The notes: generated by a model not told the origin, from the sequence alone. A stretch of 64,000 bases of DNA from Nocardioides astragali (GCF_024436375.1 NZ_JAFMZM010000002.1:372001-436000), one strand, 5' to 3'; shown: positions 1 to 10,264, counted from the first letter of the stretch. Program-made: numbers and translations.

Positions 1-657
1 GAACGGCACCGGGTCGGCCGCGGCGTTCCACTCGCCGATGCCGTCGGCGTAGGACGGTGAGTCGACGGTGCCGGCCATCGTGATGATGCCGGCGAGGCGG
101 GAGTAGTCGTCCGGGTGATCGCGCAGGACCGCCGCGACGTCGGTCAGCGGGCCGAGCGCGACCACGTGGAGGTGCTCATGCCTGCGGGCGAGTCGGGCGA
201 TCAGCTCCGCCGAGGACCGACGCACGGGCTGAAGGTCGAGGGTCTCCTCGCGGATGTCCAACCCGCTCATCGTGGTGGAGGACAGCGTCCACTGCGCCGG
301 GAAGGCGATGCCCTCCCTTCCTCGCTCCGCTCCACCGCACGCGACCGGCGGGGCGGGAGCCCGGAGGGCGGCGAAGAAGTCGCCGAGCAGGCCGGTGCAC
401 GTGACCATGCCGGTCTGCGGCACCGTCACGCCGACGACGCGGACGTGGGGGTGCCGCAGCAGGAGCGCCAACGCAGCAAGGTCGTCAGGGGCAAGGTCGG
501 TGTCGACGACGACCGGAACCGCGTCGGGGTCCTTGGGTGCCGCCGGACTCGGGGGTCCGGCGACGAAGACCTCCCCGTCGTCGTCGCTGGCGGCGGGGGT
601 GCAGGCGAGGAGCGCCAGGACGAGCGGGAGGACCCGCCACGCCCGCGCCCGCCTCAC
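1..657 (-). CDS. Nucleoside-hydrolase-like lipoprotein (3' end cut by window)
   Basis: Translated from a GTG start at 657, the first 219 residues begin with a basic N-terminus, a leucine-rich stretch and LALLACTPA, which reads as a lipoprotein signal with Cys19 as lipid anchor. After a short linker come VVVDTDLAPDDLAAL (the DTDxxxDD calcium/ribose-binding signature of inosine-uridine nucleoside hydrolases), HVVALGPLTDVA and a GEWNAAADP block typical of the family. It should be an exported enzyme hydrolysing nucleosides or a related ribosyl compound; the substrate cannot be told. The start overlaps the stop of the upstream permease gene (GTGA), so it is the last visible gene of the sigma/anti-sigma/ABC unit. 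The C-terminal third lies outside the window. Confidence 0.8.
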   Translation of the reverse strand, partial: MRRARAWRVLPLVLALLACTPAASDDDGEVFVAGPPSPAAPKDPDAVPVVVDTDLAPDDLAALALLLRHPHVRVVGVTVPQTGMVTCTGLLGDFFAALRAPAPPVACGGAERGREGIAFPAQWTLSSTTMSGLDIREETLDLQPVRRSSAELIARLARRHEHLHVVALGPLTDVAAVLRDHPDDYSRLAGIITMAGTVDSPSYADGIGEWNAAADPVPF

Positions 658-1568
658 GGGATCACCCGGACCTCGGCGACCGCGGACACGACCGCCAGCA
701 GCACACCGCCGACGAGCAGGCAACGACGCAGGGTGCCGCTGGGCAGCGCCGCCGCGAGGAGCAGCTGGGCCAGGCCGAGGAGCCAGCCGTTGTGCCACCA
801 CGCGAGCGAGGTCGAGACGAAGCGACGACTCCACCCGTCCTGGTACTCGTTCGGTGCCGCGAGCAGCCAGTGGTCGGGGAACGCCAGGGGATCGGCGTCA
901 GCGGGGCCGATCGGGACCAGGACCGGCTGGACCTGGATGACGGAGAAAGGCGTCACCGCCGGATGTCCGTAGAGCCAGTAGAACGCCCCGGCGAGGTACC
1001 AGAGGAGGAACAGCAGGGGGATCACCGCGGCCAGGTGAGCCATCCGCCGGCCCAGGGCAGCGCCGAGCGCGACCGCCAGGACGGCCAGCGCGACGTGCTG
1101 CAGCAGCTCCGGCGTGGTCTGGAGGGCCTCGAGCGTGCGTCCGGGCTCCTCCCCGACCGTCAGTCCGCCGAGGTCGCGTTGCCGCCAGGCCACGAGGGCG
1201 GCGAACCCGCCAACGAGCCCGAGCAGGGGCAGCATCGCGAGCAGCCGGGCAAGTGCCCGGACGACCTCCGGCACCGCGGCGCCGAGGGCGACCGGGACGC
1301 GCTCGCGCTGGAACGCGATGGCCGCGGCGACCGAGATGCCCCACATCAGGGACACGGAGGACACGGCCATCCCCTCGTAGCTGCTCCCGGCCCAGTCCTC
1401 GGTCGCCGGGTCGATCTCGCCCAGCAGCAGCCAGAGGGCGAACGCGAGCCCGAGCGGCAGGAACAGGTTGCGCGGCACCCGGCGGACCTCCGTGGCCGCG
1501 AGTGCGCAGACCACGCGGAGGGTCCCAGGGGCCTCCCGGACGCCGGCGTACGTCGTGGCCGCGCTCAT
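654..1568 (-). CDS. ABC-2-like membrane permease subunit
   Basis: 304 residues starting MSAATTYAG, with about six to seven hydrophobic segments (for example LFLPLGLAFALWLLLG, LAAVIPLLFLLWYLAGAF and LLVGGVLLAVVSAVA). It has no enzymatic motif. It lies directly after a second membrane protein and an ABC ATPase with 4-nt ATGA overlaps, so it is most simply the permease of an exporter or a membrane-remodelling ABC complex. The ATG at 1568 is chosen because it overlaps the preceding stop; longer upstream reading is shadow of the neighbour. I recognise no specific family, and the transported substrate is unknown. Confidence 0.7.
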   Translation of the reverse strand: MSAATTYAGVREAPGTLRVVCALAATEVRRVPRNLFLPLGLAFALWLLLGEIDPATEDWAGSSYEGMAVSSVSLMWGISVAAAIAFQRERVPVALGAAVPEVVRALARLLAMLPLLGLVGGFAALVAWRQRDLGGLTVGEEPGRTLEALQTTPELLQHVALAVLAVALGAALGRRMAHLAAVIPLLFLLWYLAGAFYWLYGHPAVTPFSVIQVQPVLVPIGPADADPLAFPDHWLLAAPNEYQDGWSRRFVSTSLAWWHNGWLLGLAQLLLAAALPSGTLRRCLLVGGVLLAVVSAVAEVRVIP

Positions 1569-2122
1569 CGGTGTCTGCCCATCAGGCAGACGACGAGCGC
1601 CACCGCGACGACTGGCCACGGGTCGGTGCGCCAGAGGCCGACCAGGTCCGCGGCGAGCCCGCCGCCAGGGACGGCCTGGTCGACGGCGAACCACAGGACC
1701 GGCACGACCGCGCCGAGGAGCACGCCTGTGCGGGCCGGTCCCCAGACCGCGACCGCCACGCCGCTCGCCGCGAGGGCCAGCAGTGACCCGACTGCGGTAG
1801 CGGCGGGTGACGTCTGAGCGAGCAGCCCCAGCGCCGTCCAGACCAGCAGGACAGCGCCGCCCATGAGTGCCAGCCGCAGTGCCCGGCGCTGCATCGCGGA
1901 GACGGGCACCGGCGCCAGCAGGTCGTGCGCCGGGTCGTGGAGCGAGCCGACCAGGAGCGACGCGAGGGCGGCCGCGGCGACGGCCGGCAGCAGGTCGGCC
2001 GGACGGCCCGAGGCGGCGGTGAGCATCGCCGCCACGAGCAGGAGCGCGGACGCGCCTGCGATGGGCGTCCAGCGGATCGCCCTCGACGTGGGCAGCGCAG
2101 CCCGGGCGAGCACGGCGATCAT
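1565..2122 (-). CDS. Small membrane protein of the ABC unit
   Basis: 185 residues, about five hydrophobic stretches (ALLLVAAMLTAASG, LPAVAAAALASLLVGSL, GGAVLLVWTALGLLA, GVLLGAVVPVLWFAV, VVAVALVVCLMG). The start ATG overlaps the stop of the ABC ATPase gene and its stop overlaps the next permease start, so the three are translationally coupled. It is probably the second transmembrane subunit of the same ABC complex. The family is not recognised beyond that. Confidence 0.65.
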   Translation of the reverse strand: MIAVLARAALPTSRAIRWTPIAGASALLLVAAMLTAASGRPADLLPAVAAAALASLLVGSLHDPAHDLLAPVPVSAMQRRALRLALMGGAVLLVWTALGLLAQTSPAATAVGSLLALAASGVAVAVWGPARTGVLLGAVVPVLWFAVDQAVPGGGLAADLVGLWRTDPWPVVAVALVVCLMGRHR

Positions 2123-2985
2123 CGGGCCAACCTCGTCACGAGGAGGTAGCCGTCGTCCAGGGTCGAAGTGACGACCCGCGCCCCCTCCGGCGGCGTGCCG
2201 AGGTGTCGCCGGTTCCCGGGACCGGTCAGCCAGGAGCGGACGGCGGTGGGTTCGTCGTGCGGGGACTCCCACACCTGGCCCTGGGCCGCGGCGGCGAGGT
2301 CCTCGGGCGCGCCGGACCAGCAGATCCGGCCCTGGTCCATGACCAGCACGTGCTGGCACAACGCCGACACCTCGGCCGTGTTGTGGGTAGAGAGCAGGAC
2401 GGTGCCCTCGTCGGCACAGCCGGCGAGCACCGAGCGCAGTGCGATGCGCTGCTCCGGGTCGAGGCCGGTGGCCGGCTCGTCGAGGACGAGCAGCTGAGGC
2501 GTGCCGATGAGGGCGGCGGCGAGGGCGACCCGCTGCTGCATGCCGCCTGACAGCGTGCGGATGCGCTGGTGCATCCGGTCGCCGAGGCCGAGCGCCTCCA
2601 GCGCGGCACGCGCCTCGTTGCGACGCCAGGTCTTGTCGGTGTGCTCCTTGAGGATGGCGACGTAGTCGACCATCTCGAGCGGCGTGAACCCGCCGTAGAG
2701 GCGGGGGGACTGCGGGAGGAACCCGATCCGGCGCCGGATCTCCAGCCGCTCCTTCGGCTCCGTCGGGTCGAGGCCCAGCAGTCGTACGTCGCCGGCGTCG
2801 GGTGACAGCACCGTCGCCAGGATCCGCAGCAGCGTGGTCTTGCCCGCTCCGTTGGGACCGAGGAGGCCGACGATGCCCCGGCCCAGGGACAGGTCGACGT
2901 GGTCGACGGCGGTCAGGGGTCCGTACCGCTTCGTCAGTCCGGTGGTGGCGAGCAGGGCGCCGGTGACGGTGTCGGTCGTGGTCAT
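2119..2985 (-). CDS. ABC transporter ATP-binding protein
   Basis: 288 residues. Walker A GPNGAGKTT at residues 43-51, Q-loop region in IGFLPQSPRLYGGF, signature LSGGMQQRVALAAAL, Walker B LLVLDEPATGLDP and a switch His in STHNTAEV are all present, so it should hydrolyse ATP. The layout (short family, one ATPase followed by two integral membrane genes) fits ABC-2-type exporters of the CcmA/DrrA class. It sits between the anti-sigma gene and the membrane genes with ATGA overlaps at both ends, so its expression is likely governed by the ECF sigma factor at the head of the unit. Confidence 0.92.
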   Translation of the reverse strand: MTTTDTVTGALLATTGLTKRYGPLTAVDHVDLSLGRGIVGLLGPNGAGKTTLLRILATVLSPDAGDVRLLGLDPTEPKERLEIRRRIGFLPQSPRLYGGFTPLEMVDYVAILKEHTDKTWRRNEARAALEALGLGDRMHQRIRTLSGGMQQRVALAAALIGTPQLLVLDEPATGLDPEQRIALRSVLAGCADEGTVLLSTHNTAEVSALCQHVLVMDQGRICWSGAPEDLAAAAQGQVWESPHDEPTAVRSWLTGPGNRRHLGTPPEGARVVTSTLDDGYLLVTRLAR

Positions 2986-3788
2986 GCGGTCCTCCGGTAG
3001 GCGACGGCGTCGCGGCGGGCGACGGTGAGGGCGATGGCGCCGATCGCGACGGCAAGGGCGGTGAGCTGGACGGGTCCCGAGGCCACGAGGTCGACAACGG
3101 CCGCGGCCGGCATCCGGCGCGACGCCGGCGGCCAGCTCACCGCCACTGCCCAGACCGATCCGAGGGTCGCGGCGACGACGGCGGGGTCCACCCGGGTCGT
3201 GCCCGCGAGGAGCACGAGGGCAGCGAGGGCGGCCCCGGGAAGCAGCCACCCGAGGGCGACGTCGAGGGGAAGCCCGAAGGCGAGCGCCCCGCCCACCCCG
3301 AGGGGCACGGCGGGCAGCGCGACGACCAGGGCCCGAGCGGCCACCACCCGCAGCCCGGCCGACGGTGTGGCCAGGGCGAGCTGTCCCGCGGGCTCGACCG
3401 AGGCGCGGTAGGCAAGGGCGACGGCCGCCAGCGGCGCCAAGGGCGCGACGGCCAGCACCAGCGGGATCCGACCACCCATCGCGGCGACGGTCGCGGGGGC
3501 GAGCAGCAGCACCAGCACGGCGCCGAGCCACGCGGCCCGGAGGCCGGGCGTCGAGAGGCCGAGCCGGGTCAACGGGGTGGTGCGCGGCCGGTCGATCTCG
3601 TCGGCCAGCGCGTCCCAGCGACGTACGGCGTCGCTCGCGGTGGTCGAAGGAGCCAACGAGGCCATTCGTCGCCGGCACTCGTCGCACCGGAGCAGGTGGG
3701 CCTCCAGGGAGGCGGCCAGGACGGGTGCCGCGGTGCCGCCCGCCCAGGACCGCAAGGTCTCGTCGTCGGCGTGCCAGGTCTGCGTCAC
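2982..3788 (-). CDS. Zinc-finger anti-sigma factor, multi-pass
   Basis: 268 residues from a GTG that overlaps the sigma gene stop. The N-terminus carries LEAHLLRCDECRRRM, the HxxxCxxC motif of ZAS-type anti-sigma factors that bind ECF sigma factors. The C-terminal two thirds contain roughly six hydrophobic segments (LGAVLVLLLAPATVAA, IPLVLAVAPLAPLAAVALA and more), unlike the usual single anchor, so the protein may itself be part of the membrane machinery or a membrane sensor. Position directly after the sigma gene supports the pairing; the signal sensed is unknown. Confidence 0.8.
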   Translation of the reverse strand: MTQTWHADDETLRSWAGGTAAPVLAASLEAHLLRCDECRRRMASLAPSTTASDAVRRWDALADEIDRPRTTPLTRLGLSTPGLRAAWLGAVLVLLLAPATVAAMGGRIPLVLAVAPLAPLAAVALAYRASVEPAGQLALATPSAGLRVVAARALVVALPAVPLGVGGALAFGLPLDVALGWLLPGAALAALVLLAGTTRVDPAVVAATLGSVWAVAVSWPPASRRMPAAAVVDLVASGPVQLTALAVAIGAIALTVARRDAVAYRRTA

Positions 3789-4351
3789 AGCAGTGCCTCC
3801 CTCAGCTCGGTGCGAGCACGGCTCATCCGGCTCTTGACGGTGCCGCTCGGGATGCCGAGCAGTGCGGCCGCCTCGCGGGTGGTCAGGCCGTCCAGGACGG
3901 TGGCCTGGACGACGGCCTGCAGGTCGGGGGAGAGGCGTGAGAAGGCCAGCCCCACGTCGCTGTGCTCGACCCGGGCGAGCACCTCCTCCTCCGCCGAGAC
4001 CGCAGGTGAGCGGCGCAGCGTCCGTAGTCGCTCCACGACGTTGGCCCGCGGGCGCAGCTCGTGGAGCAGGGAGCGCACCGCGATGCCCCACAGCCAGGCC
4101 GCCACCTCGCCGTCACCGCGCCACCCGCCGGGTTTGCGCCACACCGCGAGGAAGGTGTCCTGGATGGCGGTGTCGACGACCGTCTGGTCGGCACAGCGGC
4201 GCGACAGCCGGGTGGCCAGCCACGGCTCGTGGCGCGCGAACAGCTCGCGCAGGGCGCCACGGTCGGAGTCCCGCACCGCAGCCACCAGCTCCGCGTCTGT
4301 CCGACGGTCCGCCGTCTGCCGGGCGTCCCAGCCGTCGTGGATCTCTCCCAT
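3785..4351 (-). CDS. ECF-family RNA polymerase sigma factor
   Basis: 188 residues from ATG 4351. Region 2 is seen in LFARHEPWLATRLSRRCAD followed by AIQDTFLAVWRKPGGW (the DxxQDTFL-like core that binds -10 DNA and beta prime), and region 4 in LTTREAAALLGIPSGTVKSR, a helix-turn-helix for the -35 element. The short region between them is typical of ECF sigmas. It heads the minus-strand unit whose next gene is a zinc-finger anti-sigma factor, then an ABC system and an exported nucleoside-hydrolase-like protein, suggesting an envelope or nucleoside-linked response. The promoter recognised is not established from sequence. Confidence 0.93.
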   Translation of the reverse strand: MGEIHDGWDARQTADRRTDAELVAAVRDSDRGALRELFARHEPWLATRLSRRCADQTVVDTAIQDTFLAVWRKPGGWRGDGEVAAWLWGIAVRSLLHELRPRANVVERLRTLRRSPAVSAEEEVLARVEHSDVGLAFSRLSPDLQAVVQATVLDGLTTREAAALLGIPSGTVKSRMSRARTELREALL

Positions 4352-4485
4352 CACACCTTCTAGTGCCGGCGACCCCCTCGATCGGTTCAGTGTGGCCCCG
4401 ACACGCCGGTCCCGTGAACCGTTGGGCGCGCCCGACGGCACTTGTCATCGAGGCCCCGCACGGGGCCCCGACCGAGGAGGAACGC

Positions 4486-5013
4486 ATGTCCGGATTCAAG
4501 AAGGGGCTCGTCGTGGCGGCAGTGGTCGTCGCAGTCCCCGCCGGGGCGGCCGCCGCCGTCGTCCTGGTGGACCACGGCCACGGACCGACCGTCACCCACG
4601 ACACGGCGTACAGCCACATCACCACCCAGGTGCACGCCTGGGCGCGCGGGGACTCCACCCGCGTTCGCCTCATGGTCGAGGGGCTGCCGCCCGGCCGCAC
4701 CTTCGGGGCCCACGTGCACACGGGCACGTGCGGGACGAACCCGGCGGCGTCAGGGGGCCACTACCAGCACTCCACCGACCCTGCCGTCCCGCTCCGGGAT
4801 CGGGAGGTGTGGCTGGACGTGACCGCTGACGCGCAGGGGCACGCCACCACGACGACCACGGTTCCCTGGGCCTTCGCTGCAGGGACGGCCGGCTCGGTCG
4901 TCATCCACGCCAACCCGACCAACCCGGTCGACGGGACGGCGGGCGCGCGACTGGCCTGCACGACGGTCGCCTTCGGCCACCACACGGAGGGCCGGGCAGT
5001 GCCCGGGAGCTGA
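4486..5013 (+). CDS. Cu/Zn superoxide dismutase-like exported protein
   Basis: 175 residues with an N-terminal membrane/signal segment (GLVVAAVVVAVPAGAAAAVVLV). The core shows TFGAHVHTGTC (HxH copper ligands), GGHYQH (bridging His region), GSVVIHANPTNP (fourth copper His) and a late ACTTVAFG Cys that would pair with the TC Cys, all in the SodC order. The zinc loop between HYQH and the next strand is much shortened, so zinc binding looks unlikely and activity as a dismutase is uncertain. The ATG at 4486 follows GAGGAGG. It is divergent from the ECF sigma gene. Confidence 0.75.
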   Translation: MSGFKKGLVVAAVVVAVPAGAAAAVVLVDHGHGPTVTHDTAYSHITTQVHAWARGDSTRVRLMVEGLPPGRTFGAHVHTGTCGTNPAASGGHYQHSTDPAVPLRDREVWLDVTADAQGHATTTTTVPWAFAAGTAGSVVIHANPTNPVDGTAGARLACTTVAFGHHTEGRAVPGS

Positions 5014-5126
5014 GGCCACCGCCGGCGCCACCTCGACACCGGGCGGCCCGGAAGGTCGGCGGGAAGTGCACGACGGATGTCCCTTCCCCGCATTGTCCTC
5101 CGGGGTGGGGCTGGTTGGATGACGGG

Positions 5127-5648
5127 ATGAGCATCACGCCCGACACCAAGGACTGGACCTGGGTCCTGGACCGTCCCTGCCCCGACTGCGGCTTCGACCC
5201 CGCGGAGCAGGCGCTGGACGACCTGCCCCGCCTGATCCGCGACACCGCGACGACGTGGTCGGAGGTGCTGGCGCGTCGCGACGTCGGCGTACGACCCGCG
5301 CCGGACGTCTGGTCGCCGCTGGAGTACGGCTGCCACGTGCGTGACGTGCACGGGCTCTTCGCCGAGCGGCTGCGGCTGATGCTCGACGAGGACGAGCCGA
5401 CCTTCGCCAACTGGGACCAGGACGCGACGGCGGTCGAGAGCGACTACCCGAGCCAGGATCCCGTGGTGGTCGCGGGGGAGCTGGTCGACGCCGCAGGGAC
5501 GGTCGCCGGCGTCTACGCCACCGTCACCCCGGCGACGAGGGACCGGCGGGGGATGCGCTCCAACGGTGACGTCTTCTCGGTCGAGTCCCTGGGCAGCTAC
5601 CACCTGCACGACGTCGTCCACCACCTCCACGACGTGGGGGCGCGGTGA
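5127..5648 (+). CDS. DinB-family (YfiT-like) protein
   Basis: 173 residues. The N-terminal CPDCGFDP is a short Cys pair, followed by a helical bundle with GCHVRDVHGLFAERL and SYHLHDVVHHLHDV, whose His residues match the metal-binding triad of the DinB/mycothiol-dependent transferase fold. It is likely a metal-dependent thiol-transferase relative; the substrate is unknown. The ATG at 5127 is preceded by TTGGAT at 6-nt distance, a possible -10 for a leaderless message; the TTG at 5115 is less likely as start. Its stop overlaps the methyltransferase start. Confidence 0.8.
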   Translation: MSITPDTKDWTWVLDRPCPDCGFDPAEQALDDLPRLIRDTATTWSEVLARRDVGVRPAPDVWSPLEYGCHVRDVHGLFAERLRLMLDEDEPTFANWDQDATAVESDYPSQDPVVVAGELVDAAGTVAGVYATVTPATRDRRGMRSNGDVFSVESLGSYHLHDVVHHLHDVGAR

Positions 5649-6274
5649 GCGAGGCAGTCGACGACACCGTCCGCGCCTACGACCTCGACGCCGCGGCCTA
5701 CGCCGGAGCCGGTTCGCAGGTCCCCGACTCCGTGCGAGCCGACATCGAGCACTTCGCGGCCACGATCGGCACCGGGGCGCGCGTCCTCGAGATCGGCTCC
5801 GGCGGCGGTCGAGACGCCCGACTGATGGAGGAGCTCGGGCTCGACGTGCGGCGCACCGACATCACGCCGGCGTTCGTCGCGCTGTTGCGCGAGCAGGGCC
5901 ACGCCTGCGACCTCGTCGACCCGCTGGTGGACGACGTGTCCTCGCCGCAGGGTCCCTACGACGCGGTGTGGGCCAACGCGTCACTGCTCCACGTCGCGCG
6001 TCACCACCTGTCGACGGTCCTGTCCCGCCTCGCCGCCGTGACCCGGGCCGGAGGACTGCTGCGGCTCTCCGTCAAGGAGGGCGACGGTGAGGGCTGGTCC
6101 ACCCACGGGTCGATCCGCAACCCCCGTCACTTCACCTACTGGCGCGCCCCGGCTCTCGAGGCGGTCGTGGCCGGTGCCGGCTGGTCCGGCGTCTCGATCC
6201 GGGCGGGGGTGGCCGGCAAGCGCGGCGAGACCTGGCTGGAGCTCACGGCGGCGCGGGGACCGGTCGCCGCATGA
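5645..6274 (+). CDS. Class I SAM-dependent methyltransferase
   Basis: 209 residues from GTG 5645, overlapping the preceding stop (GTGA). VLEIGSGGGRDARLM is motif I (SAM glycine loop), DVRRTDITPAF the acidic ribose-binding strand, and YDAVWANASLLHVARH motif IV. The substrate is unknown; the pattern is of small-molecule methyltransferases (Methyltransf_11/25). It is translationally coupled to the DinB-like protein upstream and to the DUF3046 gene downstream. Confidence 0.85.
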   Translation: MSEAVDDTVRAYDLDAAAYAGAGSQVPDSVRADIEHFAATIGTGARVLEIGSGGGRDARLMEELGLDVRRTDITPAFVALLREQGHACDLVDPLVDDVSSPQGPYDAVWANASLLHVARHHLSTVLSRLAAVTRAGGLLRLSVKEGDGEGWSTHGSIRNPRHFTYWRAPALEAVVAGAGWSGVSIRAGVAGKRGETWLELTAARGPVAA

Positions 6275-6465
6275 GGCACACCGAGTTCTGGGCACGGCTG
6301 GACGCCGCCCTGGGGCGGAGCTACTCGCGCACGTGGGCCGAGCTCACCGTCATCCGCGACCTGGACGGACGCACGACGCAGGAGGCGCTGGACGCCGGCG
6401 TCGCACCCAAGCAGGTCTGGGCCGCGGTGCGGCGACAGCTCGAGCTTCCCGAGAGCGAGCGGTGA
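6271..6465 (+). CDS. DUF3046 family protein
   Basis: 64 residues beginning MRHTEFWARLDAALG, with RTWAELTVIRDL and TTQEALDAGVAPKQVW, the conserved signature of the actinobacterial DUF3046 family, full length for that family. These small proteins of unknown function are commonly encoded near recA-recX; here recA lies two genes downstream, which matches. The start overlaps the methyltransferase stop (ATGA). Confidence 0.88.
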   Translation: MRHTEFWARLDAALGRSYSRTWAELTVIRDLDGRTTQEALDAGVAPKQVWAAVRRQLELPESER

Positions 6466-6501
6466 ACGGACGGTCGTGAGCGCCGGGGCTAGGGTTGGCC
6501 C

Positions 6502-7032
6502 ATGAAGTGGGTGCTGGCCGTCGCGCTGGCAGCCGCGCTCGCGTTCGGGGCGTGGGCGTTCGAGCCGTGGCGACTGTTCACCAGCAGCGAGCTGAGCGAG
6601 GCCGCACCCAGCTCCTCTCCCAGCGCGCCGGCCGAGTCGTCCGCGGACGGGAGGTCGGACGGGTCCACGTCGCCCCAGACGCCGGACGACCAGGTGCTGG
6701 CGACCGGCTCGTTCGAGGACGCCGAGCACGCGACGTCGGGATCGGTGCGCGTGCTCGAGCTCGCGGACGGCACCCGCTTCGTCCGCGTGGAGGGACTGGC
6801 GACGTCCGACGGACCGGACCTGCACGTCTGGCTCAGCGACCAGCCGAGCGGTGGTGACTGGGGGTCCTACGACGACGGCCGCTGGGTCACCCTCGGCGAG
6901 CTGAAGGCCACGCACGGCGACCACAACTACGAGGTCCCGGCGTCGGCGAGGATCGCGGGCATGAGGTCGGTCGTCATCTGGTGTGACCGCTTCAACGTCG
7001 CCTTCGGCTCGGCACCCGTCGAGCTCGCATGA
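6502..7032 (+). CDS. DM13-domain secreted/membrane-anchored protein
   Basis: 176 residues. A hydrophobic N-terminal helix (WVLAVALAAALAFGAWAF) anchors or exports it; a Ser/Pro-rich linker follows, then a domain LATGSFEDAEHATSGSVRV to VIWCDRFNVAFG that matches DM13, including the conserved Cys near the end. DM13 is proposed to be redox or heme related; no direct function can be assigned. TAGGGT at 6490-6495 lies exactly 6 nt before the ATG, suggesting a leaderless transcript. Its stop overlaps the MFS start. Confidence 0.8.
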   Translation: MKWVLAVALAAALAFGAWAFEPWRLFTSSELSEAAPSSSPSAPAESSADGRSDGSTSPQTPDDQVLATGSFEDAEHATSGSVRVLELADGTRFVRVEGLATSDGPDLHVWLSDQPSGGDWGSYDDGRWVTLGELKATHGDHNYEVPASARIAGMRSVVIWCDRFNVAFGSAPVELA

Positions 7033-8282
7033 CCGAGGCCACCACCCGCACGGACATCGACGCCGTCCAGCGCCACACCGTCCGTACGCTCGTCGTGTCC
7101 CAGGCCGTCGGCGCCGTCGGCGTGACGATCGGCGTGGCGACCGCCTCGCTGCTGGCGCGCGACATCTCCGGCAGCGAGACGATGGCCGGCCTGGCGCAGA
7201 CCTTCCAGGTCCTCGGCACGGCCGCGGCGGCGTACGGCCTGGCCCGGGTGATGCGCAGGCGCGGACGTCGCGTCGGCATCGCGCTCGGCTACCTGATCGG
7301 TGCCACGGGAGCGGTGCTCGCCGTGGCTGCGGGTGTCGTCGACTCGATGCTCGTGCTGCTCGTGGGTGCGGTTCTGCTCGGCGCGACGACGGCAGTGAAC
7401 AGCGGCTCGCGCTACGCCGCGACCGATCTCGCCACGGAGGCGCACCGCGCACGGGCGCTGTCGGTGGTGGTCTGGGCGACGACGATCGGCGCGGTGGCGG
7501 GTCCCAACCTCACCGGCGTCGGCGCGTCGCTGGCGCGCTCGCTCGGCATCCCCGAGCTCACGGGCGGGTTCGCGATCGGCGCCGTCGTGCTGGTCCTCGC
7601 CGCCGGGTGGGTCTGGGTCAGGCTGCGCCCGGACCCGCTCCTCCTGGCGCAGCAGACGGCCGGGATCACGCCGGCCAGCGGCCCGGAGCCTCGCGGCCGC
7701 TCGTGGGGGCGCTTCGTCGCGGTGGTCCGTGACGTGCCCGCTGTCGGGGCCGCGGTCGTGGCGATGGCGTGTGCCCACGCGGCGATGGTGACAGTGATGA
7801 TCATGACCCCGTTGCACATGGAGCACGGCGGGGCGCACCTGGACGTCATCGGGTTCGTGATCTCGATCCACGTGCTGGGCATGTTCGCGTTCTCGCCGCT
7901 GGTCGGGTGGGCCGCCGACCGGTTCGGGCGGAGCGCGGTGCTGGTCGGCGGGGGACTGGTCCTGCTGGTGTCGCTGGCGCTGTGCGGCCTCTCGCCGGAG
8001 GGCTCCTCGTGGCAGATCTTCACCGGGCTGTTCCTCCTGGGCCTGGGCTGGTCCTGCGCGACCGTCGCGGCCTCGACCGTGATCGCCGACCGCACCCCGA
8101 TCGAGGCGCGCACCGACGTGCAGGGCACGTCCGACATGGCGATGGCGCTGACCGCCGCCGGCGGTGGAGCACTCGCCGGAGTCATCGTCGATGCACTGGG
8201 CTACCCGGCCCTCGCGGCGTTCGCGGCCCTGCTGGCCGGCACGGTCGTCGCGGCCGGACGCCTGACCCGCTCGACGCCCTGA
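7029..8282 (+). CDS. MFS transporter
   Basis: 417 residues with twelve predicted transmembrane helices and a central loop around [14 protein letters not shown] separating two six-helix halves. The MFS loop motif is seen as [14 protein letters not shown] between helices 2 and 3 and again as [12 protein letters not shown] in the second half. It is likely a drug or metabolite exporter; substrate unknown. The ATG overlaps the DM13 gene stop. Confidence 0.9.
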   Translation: MTEATTRTDIDAVQRHTVRTLVVSQAVGAVGVTIGVATASLLARDISGSETMAGLAQTFQVLGTAAAAYGLARVMRRRGRRVGIALGYLIGATGAVLAVAAGVVDSMLVLLVGAVLLGATTAVNSGSRYAATDLATEAHRARALSVVVWATTIGAVAGPNLTGVGASLARSLGIPELTGGFAIGAVVLVLAAGWVWVRLRPDPLLLAQQTAGITPASGPEPRGRSWGRFVAVVRDVPAVGAAVVAMACAHAAMVTVMIMTPLHMEHGGAHLDVIGFVISIHVLGMFAFSPLVGWAADRFGRSAVLVGGGLVLLVSLALCGLSPEGSSWQIFTGLFLLGLGWSCATVAASTVIADRTPIEARTDVQGTSDMAMALTAAGGGALAGVIVDALGYPALAAFAALLAGTVVAAGRLTRSTP

Positions 8283-8478
8283 GGCGTCCCTGGGAAGGAC
8301 GGCGACACGCCGCACCCGGACCTGTCATCGAACACCTGTTCGGGCTACTGTTCATCCACAGGTACGACGATGGGCGAGGTGGTCCACAGCCGGTGACGGT
8401 CCTGATCAGGGACTGTCGGTGGCTCGCCCTAGCGTCGCAGATGTACCGACACACACGACGAGAGAACGGGACACAGCC
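8283..8478 (+). promoter_or_regulatory. recA upstream region
   Basis: 196-nt spacer between the MFS stop and recA. It contains one LexA-type palindrome (annotated separately at 8328-8343). No clear Shine-Dalgarno stronger than GAGAACGGGA precedes the recA ATG. Confidence 0.5.
8328..8343. promoter_or_regulatory. LexA (SOS) box of recA
   Basis: TCGAACACCTGTTCGG matches the actinobacterial LexA operator TCGAAC-N4-GTTCGA with one mismatch at the last base. It lies about 136 nt before the recA ATG, so recA should be DNA-damage inducible. Confidence 0.88.
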
Positions 8479-9520
<1,042 letters not shown>

Positions 9521-9531
<11 letters not shown>

Positions 9532-10264
9532 CCGCGAGGCCCGACCCGCGCCCGACTGGGCCGGCGACGTCGGCCTGGGTGTGCAGGCGTGGGTGGGGGA
9601 GACCCCGCCCACGCCGGCCGATCCGCCGCGCGAGCGCTCCGCCCGGACCGGTCGCCGCCAAGGCCGCACGGGCGGCCGATCCCCCACCCGGACGTGGGAG
9701 GAGCGGGAAGCGGCCAAGGTCGCGCGGGAGGAGGCGGCGGCCGCCGAGGTCGAGGCCGACCCGGAGGCGGTGGCTCGGAAGATCCTGCTGGACACCCTCA
9801 CCGGACAGGCGCGCACCCGCAAGGAGCTCGCCGACAAGCTCAGCAAGCGCGGGGTCCCCGACGACCTCGCCGCCGGCCTGCTCGACCGGTTCACAGAGGT
9901 CGGCCTGATCGACGACGGGGCGTTCGCGAGGCAGTGGGTGGAGAGCCGGCACCGCAGCCGCGGCCTCGCGCCGCGGGCCCTCGCCCAGGAGCTTCGGCGC
10001 AAGGGCGTCGACGACGTGGAGACCAAGATCGCGCTCGAGCAGATCGGTGAGGACGACCAGCGTGCCGCCGCCCGTGCCTTGGTCGACAAGAAGCTGCGCT
10101 CGATGGGAGGCCTCGACCCCCAGGTCGCCACCCGCCGCCTCGCCGGGCTCCTCGCCCGCAAGGGCTACTCCGCCGGCCTGGCGTTCTCGGTCGTCCGCGA
10201 GGCGTTGTCCGACGTGGGCGACCTCGACGAGGCCGACGTCCTGGATCCGCCTGGCGACGACTGA
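9521..10264 (+). CDS. recX: Regulatory protein RecX
   Basis: 247 residues. The N-terminal 85 are a Pro/Arg-rich, low-complexity extension; the remainder is the RecX three-helix repeat with [45 protein letters not shown] and LRRKGVDD. RecX binds the RecA filament and limits it. The start lies inside the last codons of recA (11-nt overlap), so the two are coupled. Confidence 0.95.
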
